Shown here piece by piece: positions 27,541-36,195 of a DNA stretch of 64,000 bases; the stretch's first letter is position 1, and every line of letters starts with the position of its first letter. The position numbers and the translations under genes were made by a program. Below the pieces are notes generated by a model. The model saw nothing but the letters and a program-made list of their open reading frames with translations. It did not search any database and was not told the DNA's origin. The stretch is taken from contig NZ_JAGF01000001.1 in the NCBI RefSeq assembly GCF_000526515.1, forward strand, positions 2,170,001 through 2,234,000, given 5' to 3'. Origin of the DNA: Cellulomonas sp. KRMCY2 (lineage in GTDB: Bacteria; Actinomycetota; Actinomycetes; Actinomycetales; Cellulomonadaceae).

Positions 27541-29684
27541 TGGACTGCTCCTGACTGGACCGCGGGGGTGACCGGTGACACCGGGGAGCCGGACCGGCCC
27601 TCGGACGTGGCGAGCTGCTCGGCCAGGGCGAACGCCTGGGCCTGGATCGCGGTGATGGCGACGGTGTTGACGATGTCCTGGACGAGCGCGCCGCGCGACA
27701 GGTCGTTGACGGGCTTGCGCAGACCCTGCATGACGGGGCCGATGGCCACCGCACCGGCCGACCGCTGGACCGCCTTGTAGGTGTTGTTGCCCGTGTTGAG
27801 GTCCGGGAAGATGAAGACCGTCGCACGGCCGGCGACGCTCGACTCGGGCATCTTCGCCCGGGCGACCGATGCGTCGACGGCGGCGTCGTACTGGATCGGG
27901 CCCTCGACGGACAGGTCGGGACGCCGCTGCCGGACCAGGGCCGTCGCGGCCCGCACCTTGTCGACGTCCACACCCGTGCCGGACTCGCCGGTCGAGTACG
28001 ACAGCATCGCGATCCGCGGCTCGATGCCGAACTGCACAGCCGTCTCCGCCGAGGAGATCGCGATGTCCGCGAGCTGCTCGGCGGTCGGGTCGGGGTTCAC
28101 GGCGCAGTCGCCGTAGACCAGGACGCGGTCCTCGAGGCACATCAGGAACACGCTCGAGACGATCGAGACGCCCGGCGCGGTCTTGATGATCTCGAAGGCC
28201 GGCTTGATCGTGTGCGCGGTGGTGTGCATCGCCCCGGACACCATGCCGTCGGCCAGGCCGAGCTGGACCATCATCGTGCCGAAGTAGGAGACCGAGCCGA
28301 CGATCTCCTTGGCCCGCTCGACAGTCATGCCCTTGTGCTTGCGCAGCTCGGTGTACTCGAGAGCGAACCGGTCGAACAGCGCACCGTCCTTCGGGTCGAC
28401 CACCGCGGCGCCGCTGATGTCCAGCCCGAGCTCGGTGGCCCTGGCCCGGATCGTGGTCTCGTTGCCGAGGATGGTCAGCTGGGCGACCTCGCGGCGGAGC
28501 AGCGTGCTCGCGGCCCGCAGGATCCGGTCGTCGTTGCCCTCGGGCAGGACGATGTGCTTCCGGTCGTTGCGTGCCCTGTCGAGCAGCTCGTACTCGAACA
28601 TCAGCGGCGTGACGACGGTGGGGCGGGAGACGTCCAGGCGCGCGAGCAGCGTCGTGCCGTCCACGTGCTTGTCGAAGAGCGCGAGCGCGGTGTCGACCTT
28701 GCGCTGGGAGTCGGCCGACAGCCGGCCCCGCGTCGCCGCGGCCCGGCTCGCGGTGCGGAACGTGCCCAGGTCGGTCCGGATGATCGGCAGCCGTTGGCCG
28801 AGCCCGTTGACCAGGCGTGCGATCGCCGACGGCGGGTAGAAGCCGCCGTTGAGGATGATGCCGGCCAACGAGGGGAAGCCGTCCGCGGCGTGCGCCATGA
28901 GCAGGCCGAGCAGGATGTCCGAGCGGTCGCCGGGCGTGATGATCACTGCGCCGTCGGTGAGCTTCTCGAGCAGGTGCTCGACGGACATCGCGCCCACCAG
29001 CAGGTCCAGCGCCTCGCGGGACAGCAGCTCCTCGTCGCCCGCCGCGAGGCGGCCGCCGACGGCCTCCATCAGCGCCCGGACGGTCGGTGCGCTGAGCAGC
29101 AGGTCCTCGGGCAGGGACCAGGTCGGCAGGTCGGTGCCCATGGCCGCGCGCACCGTGACGAGCTCCTCCGGGGCGCACCGGTTGGCGACCACGCCGATGA
29201 CCTCGGCGTGCTGGGTGCGCAGCTCCGAGAGGCACACGTCGACGATCTGACGGACCTCGTCCGGGCGACGACCTGCTCCGCGGACGACCAGCAGCACCGG
29301 CGCGCCGAGGTTGACGGCGATCCGCGCGTTGTACGACAGCTCGGTCGGCCCGGCGACGTCGGTGTAGTCGGTCCCGACGATCACCACGACATCGCACTGC
29401 CGATCGACCTCGTGGTACCGCGAGACGATGCGGGACAGCGCCGCCTCCGGGTCGGCGTGCACCTCCTCGTAGGTGACGCCCACGCACTGCTCGTAGGTCA
29501 GGTCGACCCCGTCGTGCGCGAGCAGGAGCTCCAGGACGTAGTCGTTCTGGTCCGTCGAGCGGGCCACCGGCCGGAAGACGCCGACCCGCAAGGCGCTGCG
29601 GGTCAGGAGGTCGAGCACGCCGAGGGCGATCGTCGACTTCCCGGTGTCGCCCTCGGCGGAGGTGATGTAGATGCTGCGTGCCAC
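27537..29684 (-). CDS. pta: Phosphate acetyltransferase, long DRTGG-containing form
   Basis: A 715-residue enzyme interconverting acetyl-CoA and acetyl phosphate. The N-terminal domain has a dethiobiotin-synthetase-like P-loop (SIYITSAEGDTGKSTIALG), followed by a central DRTGG domain, then the catalytic PTA domain from about residue 390 (KHIVLPEGNDDRILRA, MVSGAMHTTAHTIKPA, SYSTGESGTG, FPDLNTGNNTYKAVQRS). The GTG at 29684 is used because ARSIYITSAE is the usual N-terminus; a 20-base gap separates it from xfp. The ribosome site is weak. Confidence 0.95.
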   Translation of the reverse strand: MARSIYITSAEGDTGKSTIALGVLDLLTRSALRVGVFRPVARSTDQNDYVLELLLAHDGVDLTYEQCVGVTYEEVHADPEAALSRIVSRYHEVDRQCDVVVIVGTDYTDVAGPTELSYNARIAVNLGAPVLLVVRGAGRRPDEVRQIVDVCLSELRTQHAEVIGVVANRCAPEELVTVRAAMGTDLPTWSLPEDLLLSAPTVRALMEAVGGRLAAGDEELLSREALDLLVGAMSVEHLLEKLTDGAVIITPGDRSDILLGLLMAHAADGFPSLAGIILNGGFYPPSAIARLVNGLGQRLPIIRTDLGTFRTASRAAATRGRLSADSQRKVDTALALFDKHVDGTTLLARLDVSRPTVVTPLMFEYELLDRARNDRKHIVLPEGNDDRILRAASTLLRREVAQLTILGNETTIRARATELGLDISGAAVVDPKDGALFDRFALEYTELRKHKGMTVERAKEIVGSVSYFGTMMVQLGLADGMVSGAMHTTAHTIKPAFEIIKTAPGVSIVSSVFLMCLEDRVLVYGDCAVNPDPTAEQLADIAISSAETAVQFGIEPRIAMLSYSTGESGTGVDVDKVRAATALVRQRRPDLSVEGPIQYDAAVDASVARAKMPESSVAGRATVFIFPDLNTGNNTYKAVQRSAGAVAIGPVMQGLRKPVNDLSRGALVQDIVNTVAITAIQAQAFALAEQLATSEGRSGSPVSPVTPAVQSGAVQ

Positions 29685-29704
29685 GTCGGCGCCGTCTCTC
29701 TTCG

Positions 29705-32197
29705 CTATTCGTTGTCGCCCGCGGTCACGGCGGTCGCCGAGACGCGGTTGGCCTGCGGTCCGCCGGTCGCCGTTGCAGTATCTCCTGCATCGGGCCACAC
29801 CCAGTCGCGGACCTCGGGGAGGTCCTCGCCGTGGTCGCGGGTGTACTGGCGAGCGCGCAGTCGCGCGTCGACCATCTCCTGACGCAGCTCGGCAGCGCGG
29901 GTGCCGAGCCCGGGGACCCGGTCGATCACGTCGATCACCAGGTGGAAGCGGTCCAGGTCGTTGAGCATGACCATGTCGAAGGGCGTCGTCGTCGTGCCCT
30001 CCTCCTTGTAGCCGCGCACGTGCAGGTTGCTGTGCCCGGTGCGGCGGTAGGTCAGGCGGTGGATCAGCCACGGGTAGCCGTGGTACGCGAAGATGATCGG
30101 CTTGTCCGGCGTGAAGATGGTGTCGAACTCGCGGTGGCTCATCCCGTGCGGGTGCTCGTGCTCGTCCTGCAGGCGCATCAGGTCGACGACGTTGACGACC
30201 CGGACGTTGAGCTCCGGCAGGTGCTGGCGCAGCAGGTCGGCGGCGGCCAGGACCTCGAGGGTCGGGACGTCGCCGGCGCAGCCGAGCACGACGTCCGGGT
30301 CCTCCCCGCGCTTCTCCGTGCCGGCCCACTCCCAGATGCCCAGGCCGCGCGCGCAGTGTGCGATCGCCTCGTCGATGGTCAGGAAGGTCGGAGCGGGCTG
30401 CTTGCCGGCCACGACGACGTTGACGTAGTTGCGGCTGGTCAGGATGTGCTCGTAGGTCGCCAGCAGCGTGTTGGCGTCCGGCGGCAGGTACACCCGGACG
30501 ATCTCGGCCTTCTTGTTGATCACGTGGTCGATGAACCCCGGATCCTGGTGCGAGAAGCCGTTGTGGTCCTGGCGCCAGACGTGCGACGTCAAGAGGTAGT
30601 TGAGCGAGGCCAGCGGCCGGCGCCACGGGATGTCGCTGGTCACCTTGAGCCACTTGGCGTGCTGGTTGAACATCGAGTCGATGATGTGGATGAACGCCTC
30701 GTAGCAGCTGAACACGCCGTGCCGGCCGGTCAGCAGGTAGCCCTCCAGCCAGCCCTGGCACTGGTGCTCGGACAGCATCTCCATGACGCGCCCGGAGCGG
30801 GCCAGGTGCTCGTCCGTCGGCAGCACCTCGGCGTTCCACTGCTTGTCGGTCACCTCGAACACCGCCTGCAGGCGGTTCGACGCCGTCTCGTCCGGCCCGA
30901 AGATCCGGAAGTTGTCGGGGTTCGCCGCCACGACGCCGGCCAGGTACTCGCCGAGCACCTTGGTCGCCTCGGCGATCGTCGAGGCGGGCCTCGGGACGTC
31001 GACGGCGTAGTCGCGGAAGTCGGGCAGGCGCAGGTCGTGCAGCAGTGCGCCACCGTTGGCATGGGGTGTGGCGCTCATCCGCAGGCGACCGTGGGGTGCG
31101 AGCGACGCGATGTCGGCGTCCAGGCGCCCGGTGGCGTCGAAGAGGTCCTGCGGCCGGTAGGACTGCAGCCAGCCCTCGAGCACGTGCAGGTGCTCGTCGG
31201 TGTCGCGGGCGCTGGCCAGCGGGACCTGGTGCGAGCGCCACGAGTCCTCGACCTGCTTGCCGTCGATCACCGGCGGGCAGGTCCAGCCCTTCGGGGTGCG
31301 CAGGATGATCATGGGCCAACGGGGACGCTCGGTCAGGGTGCCGGCGAGTGCCGCCGCCTTGATCTCGCTGATCTGGTTGAGGCACTCGTCGAGGACCTGC
31401 GCCATCCGCTGGTGCACGATCGACGGGTGCTCGCCCTCGAAGCCGCCGGACACGACGTACGGGGTGTGCCCGTAGCCGCGCATGAGCTCGAGCAGCTCGG
31501 ACTCGGGGATGCGCGCCAGCACCGTCGGGTTGGCGATCTTGTAGCCGTTCAGGTGCAGGATCGGCAGCACGACGCCGTCGTGCAGCGGGTCGAGGAACTT
31601 GTTCGAGTGCCAGCTGGTCGCGAGCGGCCCCGTCTCGGCCTCGCCGTCCCCGATCACCGCCGCCACGAGCAGGTCGGGGTTGTCGAACGCGGCGCCGTAG
31701 GCGTGCGACAGGGCGTAGCCGAGCTCGCCGCCCTCGTGGATCGAGCCCGGGGTCTCCGGCGCGACGTGGCTCGGGATCCCGCCGGGGAACGAGAACTGGC
31801 GGAACAGCTTGCGCATGCCCTCCGAGTCGGTGGTGATGTCCGTGTACACCTCGGAGTACGTGCCGTCGAGGTACGCGTTGGCCACGAGGCCTGGCCCGCC
31901 GTGACCCGGCCCGGTGATGTAGAGCGTCGGCTGGCTGCGCTCGCCGATCATCCGGTTGAGGTGCGCGTACAGGAAGTTCAGCCCGGGTGTGGTACCCCAG
32001 TGACCGAGCAGACGCGGCTTGACGTGGTCCCGGTGCAGCGTCTCGGCCAGCAGCGGGTTGTCGAGCAGGTAGATCTGGCCCACCGACAGGTAGTTCGCCG
32101 CCCGCCACCAGGCGTCGACCCGGTGCAGCGTCGCGTCGTCGAGCGGCGCGACGTCGCGGCTCGGCCACTGAGCGGGACGGTCCAGGACTGAGGTCAT
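29705..32197 (-). CDS. xfp: Xylulose-5-phosphate/fructose-6-phosphate phosphoketolase
   Basis: An 830-residue thiamine-diphosphate enzyme splitting xylulose 5-phosphate or fructose 6-phosphate to acetyl phosphate and a shorter sugar phosphate. Visible family marks: [53 protein letters not shown] (ThDP motif), [21 protein letters not shown], and the C-terminal [15 protein letters not shown]. The ATG has AGGAGG upstream. With pta and ackA it gives acetate and ATP without the PFK-dependent glycolytic steps, as in bifidobacteria. A DosR-like box lies 85 bases before the start. Confidence 0.97.
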   Translation of the reverse strand: MTSVLDRPAQWPSRDVAPLDDATLHRVDAWWRAANYLSVGQIYLLDNPLLAETLHRDHVKPRLLGHWGTTPGLNFLYAHLNRMIGERSQPTLYITGPGHGGPGLVANAYLDGTYSEVYTDITTDSEGMRKLFRQFSFPGGIPSHVAPETPGSIHEGGELGYALSHAYGAAFDNPDLLVAAVIGDGEAETGPLATSWHSNKFLDPLHDGVVLPILHLNGYKIANPTVLARIPESELLELMRGYGHTPYVVSGGFEGEHPSIVHQRMAQVLDECLNQISEIKAAALAGTLTERPRWPMIILRTPKGWTCPPVIDGKQVEDSWRSHQVPLASARDTDEHLHVLEGWLQSYRPQDLFDATGRLDADIASLAPHGRLRMSATPHANGGALLHDLRLPDFRDYAVDVPRPASTIAEATKVLGEYLAGVVAANPDNFRIFGPDETASNRLQAVFEVTDKQWNAEVLPTDEHLARSGRVMEMLSEHQCQGWLEGYLLTGRHGVFSCYEAFIHIIDSMFNQHAKWLKVTSDIPWRRPLASLNYLLTSHVWRQDHNGFSHQDPGFIDHVINKKAEIVRVYLPPDANTLLATYEHILTSRNYVNVVVAGKQPAPTFLTIDEAIAHCARGLGIWEWAGTEKRGEDPDVVLGCAGDVPTLEVLAAADLLRQHLPELNVRVVNVVDLMRLQDEHEHPHGMSHREFDTIFTPDKPIIFAYHGYPWLIHRLTYRRTGHSNLHVRGYKEEGTTTTPFDMVMLNDLDRFHLVIDVIDRVPGLGTRAAELRQEMVDARLRARQYTRDHGEDLPEVRDWVWPDAGDTATATGGPQANRVSATAVTAGDNE

Positions 32198-32281
32198 CTG
32201 ACGTGCCTCCTGTGCAACCGATCGCCCGGCGGGCCTGTCCCGCCGCGCACTCCAGGGTGCCGGTCGGCACCCCCAAGACAT

Positions 32282-32295
32282 GGGACGTTTGGCCC
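32282..32295. promoter_or_regulatory. DosR/DevR-like box upstream of xfp
   Basis: GGGACGTTTGGCCC resembles the core GGGAC-n4-G-n-CCC of the DosR/DevR box. An almost identical sequence, GGGACGTCTGGCCC, occurs at 57950. It lies between divergent xfp and the SURF1 gene, at a typical activator distance from xfp. Oxygen-limitation control of the acetate branch is an inference; no DosR gene is seen in this window. Confidence 0.45.
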
Positions 32296-32433
32296 CGTGG
32301 GGCGTCTGCGACCATGACCAGCAGTCCCGGTGTGACGCAGGACACCACCAGCCCCCATGCCATCACATCGCGACCCGTCGCGCAGCCACCTGGCGGGCGT
32401 GACCTTGGGGCGGGCGCCGGTAGCGTTGCGGGC

Positions 32434-33276
32434 ATGAGCCGATCCGCCGGAGGCCGAGAGGTCCCGGCGCACTCGTACCTGCGCACGGCGACCACCCCGC
32501 GCATGCTCCTGCTCCTGCTCCTGCTGCTCGGCGCGGCGGCGGTCTGCGCCCGGTTGGGTGTGTGGCAGCTGGACCGGGCCCAGGAGCGGGGTGCGGCCAA
32601 TGCGCGGACGACGGCAGCGGCGGCCGCCCAGGCGCCGGCTGACCCGCTCACCGAGGTGCTCGAGCCCCAGACGGGCTTCAGTGGTGATCTCGTCGGGCGC
32701 AAGGTCGTCACGACCGGCAGCTTCGGTGCGGACGAGCTGTTGGTCAGCGGTCGGGTGCACGACGGCGCGACCGGCTACCTGGTGCTGACGCCGCTGCGTA
32801 CCCAGGGCCCGGGCGAGCCGGTCCTTGCGGTGGTCCGCGGCTGGGTGGCCGACCCGCAGGCCGCCCGAGCCCTGGACCCTGCGCCGAGCGGGACCGTCCA
32901 GGTCACCGGCTACCTGCAGTCCGGCGAGGCGGGCGGTACCGGTGGTCTGCCTGCGGGGCAGGTGGACGCGGTCAGTCCCGCCGAGCTCGTCAACCTCTGG
33001 GGCGGGCCGATCTACTCGGGCTACCTGGTGCTGGCCGAGGTCGAGCCCGCCCAGGACGCCGGGTTGGCGCTGCTGCCACCGCCCACGGTGCCCGGCGGCG
33101 GCCTCAACCTGCAGAACCTCGCCTACGCGCTGCAGTGGTGGATCTTCGGTGGGTTCGCCGTGCTGCTCTGGGCGCGGATGGTCCGCGACGAGACGCGGGC
33201 GGCGATCGAGGAGCTGGATCCGGACGACGGTGTCAGTCCGCCGATCTCGGCGTCGGGCGGCGACGCATCGACTTGA
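32434..33276 (+). CDS. SURF1 family cytochrome oxidase assembly protein
   Basis: A 280-residue membrane protein with one helix near the start (MLLLLLLLLGAAAVCARLGVWQLDRA) and one near the end (ALQWWIFGGFAVLLWARMV). Between them is the SURF1 extracytoplasmic domain with GYLVLTPLRT and VVRGWV. The LGVWQLDRAQE and NLQNLAYALQWW motifs are diagnostic. It helps assemble the haem-copper oxidase. The ATG is seven bases after TAGCGT (32421-32426), so it is probably leaderless. The last 44 bases overlap the convergent arfB gene. Confidence 0.9.
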   Translation: MSRSAGGREVPAHSYLRTATTPRMLLLLLLLLGAAAVCARLGVWQLDRAQERGAANARTTAAAAAQAPADPLTEVLEPQTGFSGDLVGRKVVTTGSFGADELLVSGRVHDGATGYLVLTPLRTQGPGEPVLAVVRGWVADPQAARALDPAPSGTVQVTGYLQSGEAGGTGGLPAGQVDAVSPAELVNLWGGPIYSGYLVLAEVEPAQDAGLALLPPPTVPGGGLNLQNLAYALQWWIFGGFAVLLWARMVRDETRAAIEELDPDDGVSPPISASGGDAST

Positions 33277-33676
33277 CCTGACGGCGCTGCCGCTCGGCCG
33301 TCGCCCGACGGGCGCGGGAGGCGCGGCTCGCCGCCGTCGGCCGCCGCGGGGGAGCGGGCGGGCGTAGCGCGTCGTCGACCAGGGCGACCAGGCGGGCGAG
33401 CGCCGCCTCACGGTTGCGGAGCTGGGAGCGGTGCTCGGAGGCGGCGATCGTCAGCACGCCGTCGACCAGCCGGTGTCCGAGGTTCGTCAGGAGCCGATCC
33501 CGCGAGACGGCGTCGAGGGCGGGGCTGCGGCCCACGTCCCAGGACAGCTCGGCCCGGGAGTCGGCCGTGTTGACCCCTTGCCCGCCCGGACCCTGGGACC
33601 GGGAGAAGCGCCAGCCGAGCTCGGCGTCGTCGATGACGACACCGCCGCGCAGCCGCACCGATCCGAACACGGCCAC
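33233..33676 (-). CDS. arfB: Alternative ribosome-rescue peptidyl-tRNA hydrolase ArfB
   Basis: A 147-residue protein with the release-factor-like domain: the catalytic GGQ lies in RSQGPGGQGVN, after VVIDDAELGWRFS, and a basic tail rich in Arg follows (about residues 110-147), which enters the empty mRNA channel in this family. It frees peptides from ribosomes stalled without a stop codon. GTG at 33676 is chosen because it fits the usual N-terminus; an in-frame ATG at 33775 would add 33 residues without family similarity and would coincide with the start of the divergent acetyltransferase. Confidence 0.85.
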   Translation of the reverse strand: MAVFGSVRLRGGVVIDDAELGWRFSRSQGPGGQGVNTADSRAELSWDVGRSPALDAVSRDRLLTNLGHRLVDGVLTIAASEHRSQLRNREAALARLVALVDDALRPPAPPRRPTAASRASRARRATAERQRRQVKSMRRRPTPRSAD

Positions 33677-33773
33677 CAGCCTGCCGCTCCGGAGGTCGCC
33701 TGCGCCACTCGAGGGCTGCCCGCGCAACCCGTCGGGTGCCGACGCCGATCGGACGTGCGGCACAGTAGGCGCC

Positions 33774-34382
33774 ATGACGATCATCCGGCCCTACCGCCCG
33801 GCGGACCGCGACGACGTGTACGACGTGTGCGTGCGCACCGCCGACAGCGGTGCGGACGCGCGTGGGCAGTACACGACCGACGACTTCATGCCTGACGTGT
33901 TCGCCGGTCCGTACCTCGCGCTCGAGCCGGAGCTGGCGTTCGTCGCCGAGGACGACGGGCGGGTCGTCGGCTACGTGCTGGGCACGGCGGACACCGCACG
34001 CTGGGCCGCTGAGCACCGCGCCCGCTGGCTGCCGACCGTTGCCGACCGGTACCCGCTCGTCGACCAGGCGTCGACGCCGCAGGCCGAGCTCACCGAGCTG
34101 CTGCACCACCCGGAGCGCGACGTGCACATCGAGCTCGCGGCCTACCCGGCTCACCTGCACATCGACCTGCTGCCCAGCCACCAGGGCCAGGGTCTCGGCC
34201 GGGCGCTCATCCGGACCTTCCTCGCGGCGCTCCGCGAGGCGAGGGTGCCCGCGGTGCACCTGGGGATGACTCCGACCAACACCGCGGCCCGGGCCTTCTA
34301 CGACCGGCTCGGCTTCCGTGAGCTCCCCCTCCAGGTGCCGGGCGTGACCTACCTCGGTGCACCGACGGACCTGGCGGTCTGA
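33774..34382 (+). CDS. GNAT-family N-acetyltransferase
   Basis: A 202-residue acetyltransferase. It begins MTIIRPYRPADRDDVYDVC, and the acetyl-CoA loop is HIDLLPSHQGQGLGRALI (Q-x-x-G-x-G/A). PTNTAARAFYDRLGFREL is the classic C-terminal GNAT segment. The substrate is unknown; the long insert with ADTARWAAEHRARWLP resembles the acetyltransferase-like proteins related to the O-GlcNAcase C-terminal domain. CACAGT lies seven bases before the ATG. A 27-base tandem repeat covers the stop codon. Confidence 0.85.
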   Translation: MTIIRPYRPADRDDVYDVCVRTADSGADARGQYTTDDFMPDVFAGPYLALEPELAFVAEDDGRVVGYVLGTADTARWAAEHRARWLPTVADRYPLVDQASTPQAELTELLHHPERDVHIELAAYPAHLHIDLLPSHQGQGLGRALIRTFLAALREARVPAVHLGMTPTNTAARAFYDRLGFRELPLQVPGVTYLGAPTDLAV

Positions 34383-34450
34383 CCCGGACCGACCGACCTG
34401 GCGGTCTGACCCGGCTCGGCCGACCTGGCGGTGTGGACCGCCCGGTCGGC
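34368..34450. repeat. 27-base tandem repeat, two full copies and one partial
   Basis: GACCTGGCGGTCTGACCCGG plus a variable seven-base tail starts at 34368, 34395 and 34422. The first copy contains the stop codon of the acetyltransferase; the third is shorter and diverged after 11 bases. It sits between convergent genes. Confidence 0.8.
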
Positions 34451-34461
34451 CAGGCCGACAG

Positions 34462-36195
34462 CTACTCGCGCTGCCAGGAACGCCAGAGGTCGGCGTAGTC
34501 CCCGCCGGCCGCGACGAGCTCGTCGTGCGAACCGATCTCGGTGATCCGTCCGCCGTCGACCACAGCCACCCGGTCGGCGTCGTGCGCGGTGTGCAGCCGG
34601 TGCGCGATGGCCACCACGGTGCGCCCGGTGAGCACCGCGGACAGCGACCGCTCGAGGTGCCGGGCCGCGCGCGGGTCGAGCAACGAGGTCGCCTCGTCCA
34701 GGACCAGCGTGTGCGGGTCGAGCAGGACCAGGCGGGCGAGCGCGATCTGCTGGGCCTGCGCCGGGCTCAGGTTCAGGCCGCCCGAGCCGACCTCGGTCGC
34801 CAGCCCGTCCGGCAGCGCCTCGACCCAGTCCCACGCGTCCACCGCTGCCAGCGCGCGCCGGAGCTCGTCGTCGTCGGCCGCGCTCTTGGCCAGACGCAGG
34901 TTCTGCTCGATCGTCCCGACGAAGACGTGGTGCTCCTGGGTGACCAGGGCGACGTGCCCGCGCAGCGCCTCGAGCGGCAGGTCGACGAGCGGGACGCCGC
35001 CGACCGTCACCTGGCCGCCGGTCGGCGGGTGGATGCCCGCGAGCATGCGCCCGAGGGTCGACTTGCCGGCCCCCGAGGGTCCGACGACGGCGAGACGCTC
35101 GCCCACCCGGAGGTCGAGGCCCACCGAGTGCAGGACGTCGTGACCCTCGCGGTAGGCGTACCGCACGTCGGTCGCGACGACGTGCTCGTCGGTCGGCAGG
35201 ACGTCGCCGACCTCGCGGTCCGGTGGGACCGACTCGATGCCGATGATCCGTGCGAGCGAGGTCGCGCCCACCTGGATCTCGTCGAGCCAGAAGATCAGCT
35301 CGCCGATCGGGTGGACCACCTGGACGGCGTACAGGGCGATCGTCGTGACCGCACCGATCGTGACGTCGCCGGTGGAGATCAGGTACGCGCCCCAGGCGAC
35401 GACGCCGATGATCGGCAGGACGAACGACAGGTCGACGCCGGGGAACAGGATGCTCCGCAGGCGCAGCGTGTACGTCTCGGCCGCGAAGGCCTCGCGGAGG
35501 TCCGCGTCGATGCGCTCGCGGCGGCGCAGGCCGAGGCCCAGGGCGTCGACCGTCCGGGCGCCCTCGACCGACTCCGTGATGGTGCCGTTGAGCGCTGCGT
35601 AGGCGGCCGACTCGCGCAGGTAGCCGGCCGGGGCGCGCTTGAGGTACCAGCGCGTCGTGCCCACCAGGAGCGGGACGCCGACGAGCATGCCGATCGCCAC
35701 GAGGCTGCTGACCGCGAAGGCGGCGACCAGGGTGAGCGCGATCGTCGCGGTGGTCACGAGGATCCGGGGGATGCCGAAGCGCACGCTGTGCTGCACCCGG
35801 TCGATGTCGTTGGTCGTGCGACCGACGAGGTCGCCGGTGCCGGCGCGCTCGACCGTCGAGAGCGGCAGCCGGGTGACTGTCTCGATGAACTGCTCGCGCA
35901 GCTCGGCGAAGATCGACTCGCCCAGGATCATGGCGGACCGCTGGGCGTAGCGGATCAGCACGGTCTGCGCGAGCACGGCGACCACCAGGAAGACCACCGC
36001 CTGGTCGACGAACGACGTCGTGGTGCCCTGGGCCACGGCGTCGACCATGCGACCAAGCAGCCACGGACCGGCCAGGCCGGCGGTCGCGGCGAGCGTGTGC
36101 AGGGCGAGGACCTGGCCGAACCCTCGTCGGTGCCGACGCAGCAGCCGCCCGGTGTGGGTGCGCAGCGTGGCGCCGTCAGCGATGGGCAGCTTCAT
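34462..36195 (-). CDS. ABC exporter half-transporter, ATP-hydrolysing partner
   Basis: A 577-residue protein with a six-helix type IV membrane domain (about 20-315) and an ATPase domain (about 340-577). Walker A GPSGAGKST, Q-loop VTQEHHVF, Walker B LVLDEATS and switch His in AIAHRL are all intact. The signature reads LSPAQ instead of LSGGQ. Its ATG lies inside the end of the upstream ABC gene (20-base overlap) behind AGGAGG, so the two form a heterodimer. The substrate is unknown (multidrug or lipid type). Confidence 0.9.
   Translation of the reverse strand: MKLPIADGATLRTHTGRLLRRHRRGFGQVLALHTLAATAGLAGPWLLGRMVDAVAQGTTTSFVDQAVVFLVVAVLAQTVLIRYAQRSAMILGESIFAELREQFIETVTRLPLSTVERAGTGDLVGRTTNDIDRVQHSVRFGIPRILVTTATIALTLVAAFAVSSLVAIGMLVGVPLLVGTTRWYLKRAPAGYLRESAAYAALNGTITESVEGARTVDALGLGLRRRERIDADLREAFAAETYTLRLRSILFPGVDLSFVLPIIGVVAWGAYLISTGDVTIGAVTTIALYAVQVVHPIGELIFWLDEIQVGATSLARIIGIESVPPDREVGDVLPTDEHVVATDVRYAYREGHDVLHSVGLDLRVGERLAVVGPSGAGKSTLGRMLAGIHPPTGGQVTVGGVPLVDLPLEALRGHVALVTQEHHVFVGTIEQNLRLAKSAADDDELRRALAAVDAWDWVEALPDGLATEVGSGGLNLSPAQAQQIALARLVLLDPHTLVLDEATSLLDPRAARHLERSLSAVLTGRTVVAIAHRLHTAHDADRVAVVDGGRITEIGSHDELVAAGGDYADLWRSWQRE

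Noticed and set aside
32255-32272. Seven-base-pair hairpin GGGTGCC-GGTC-GGCACCC in the xfp leader
   Set aside because: Possible RNA structure, but no riboswitch-like conserved core and no clear promoter to place it in the transcript.
27537-32711. A 1724-codon leftward open frame across pta and xfp
   Set aside because: Only the pta part (to 29684) has family similarity; the rest is an out-of-frame shadow of xfp produced by the high GC content.
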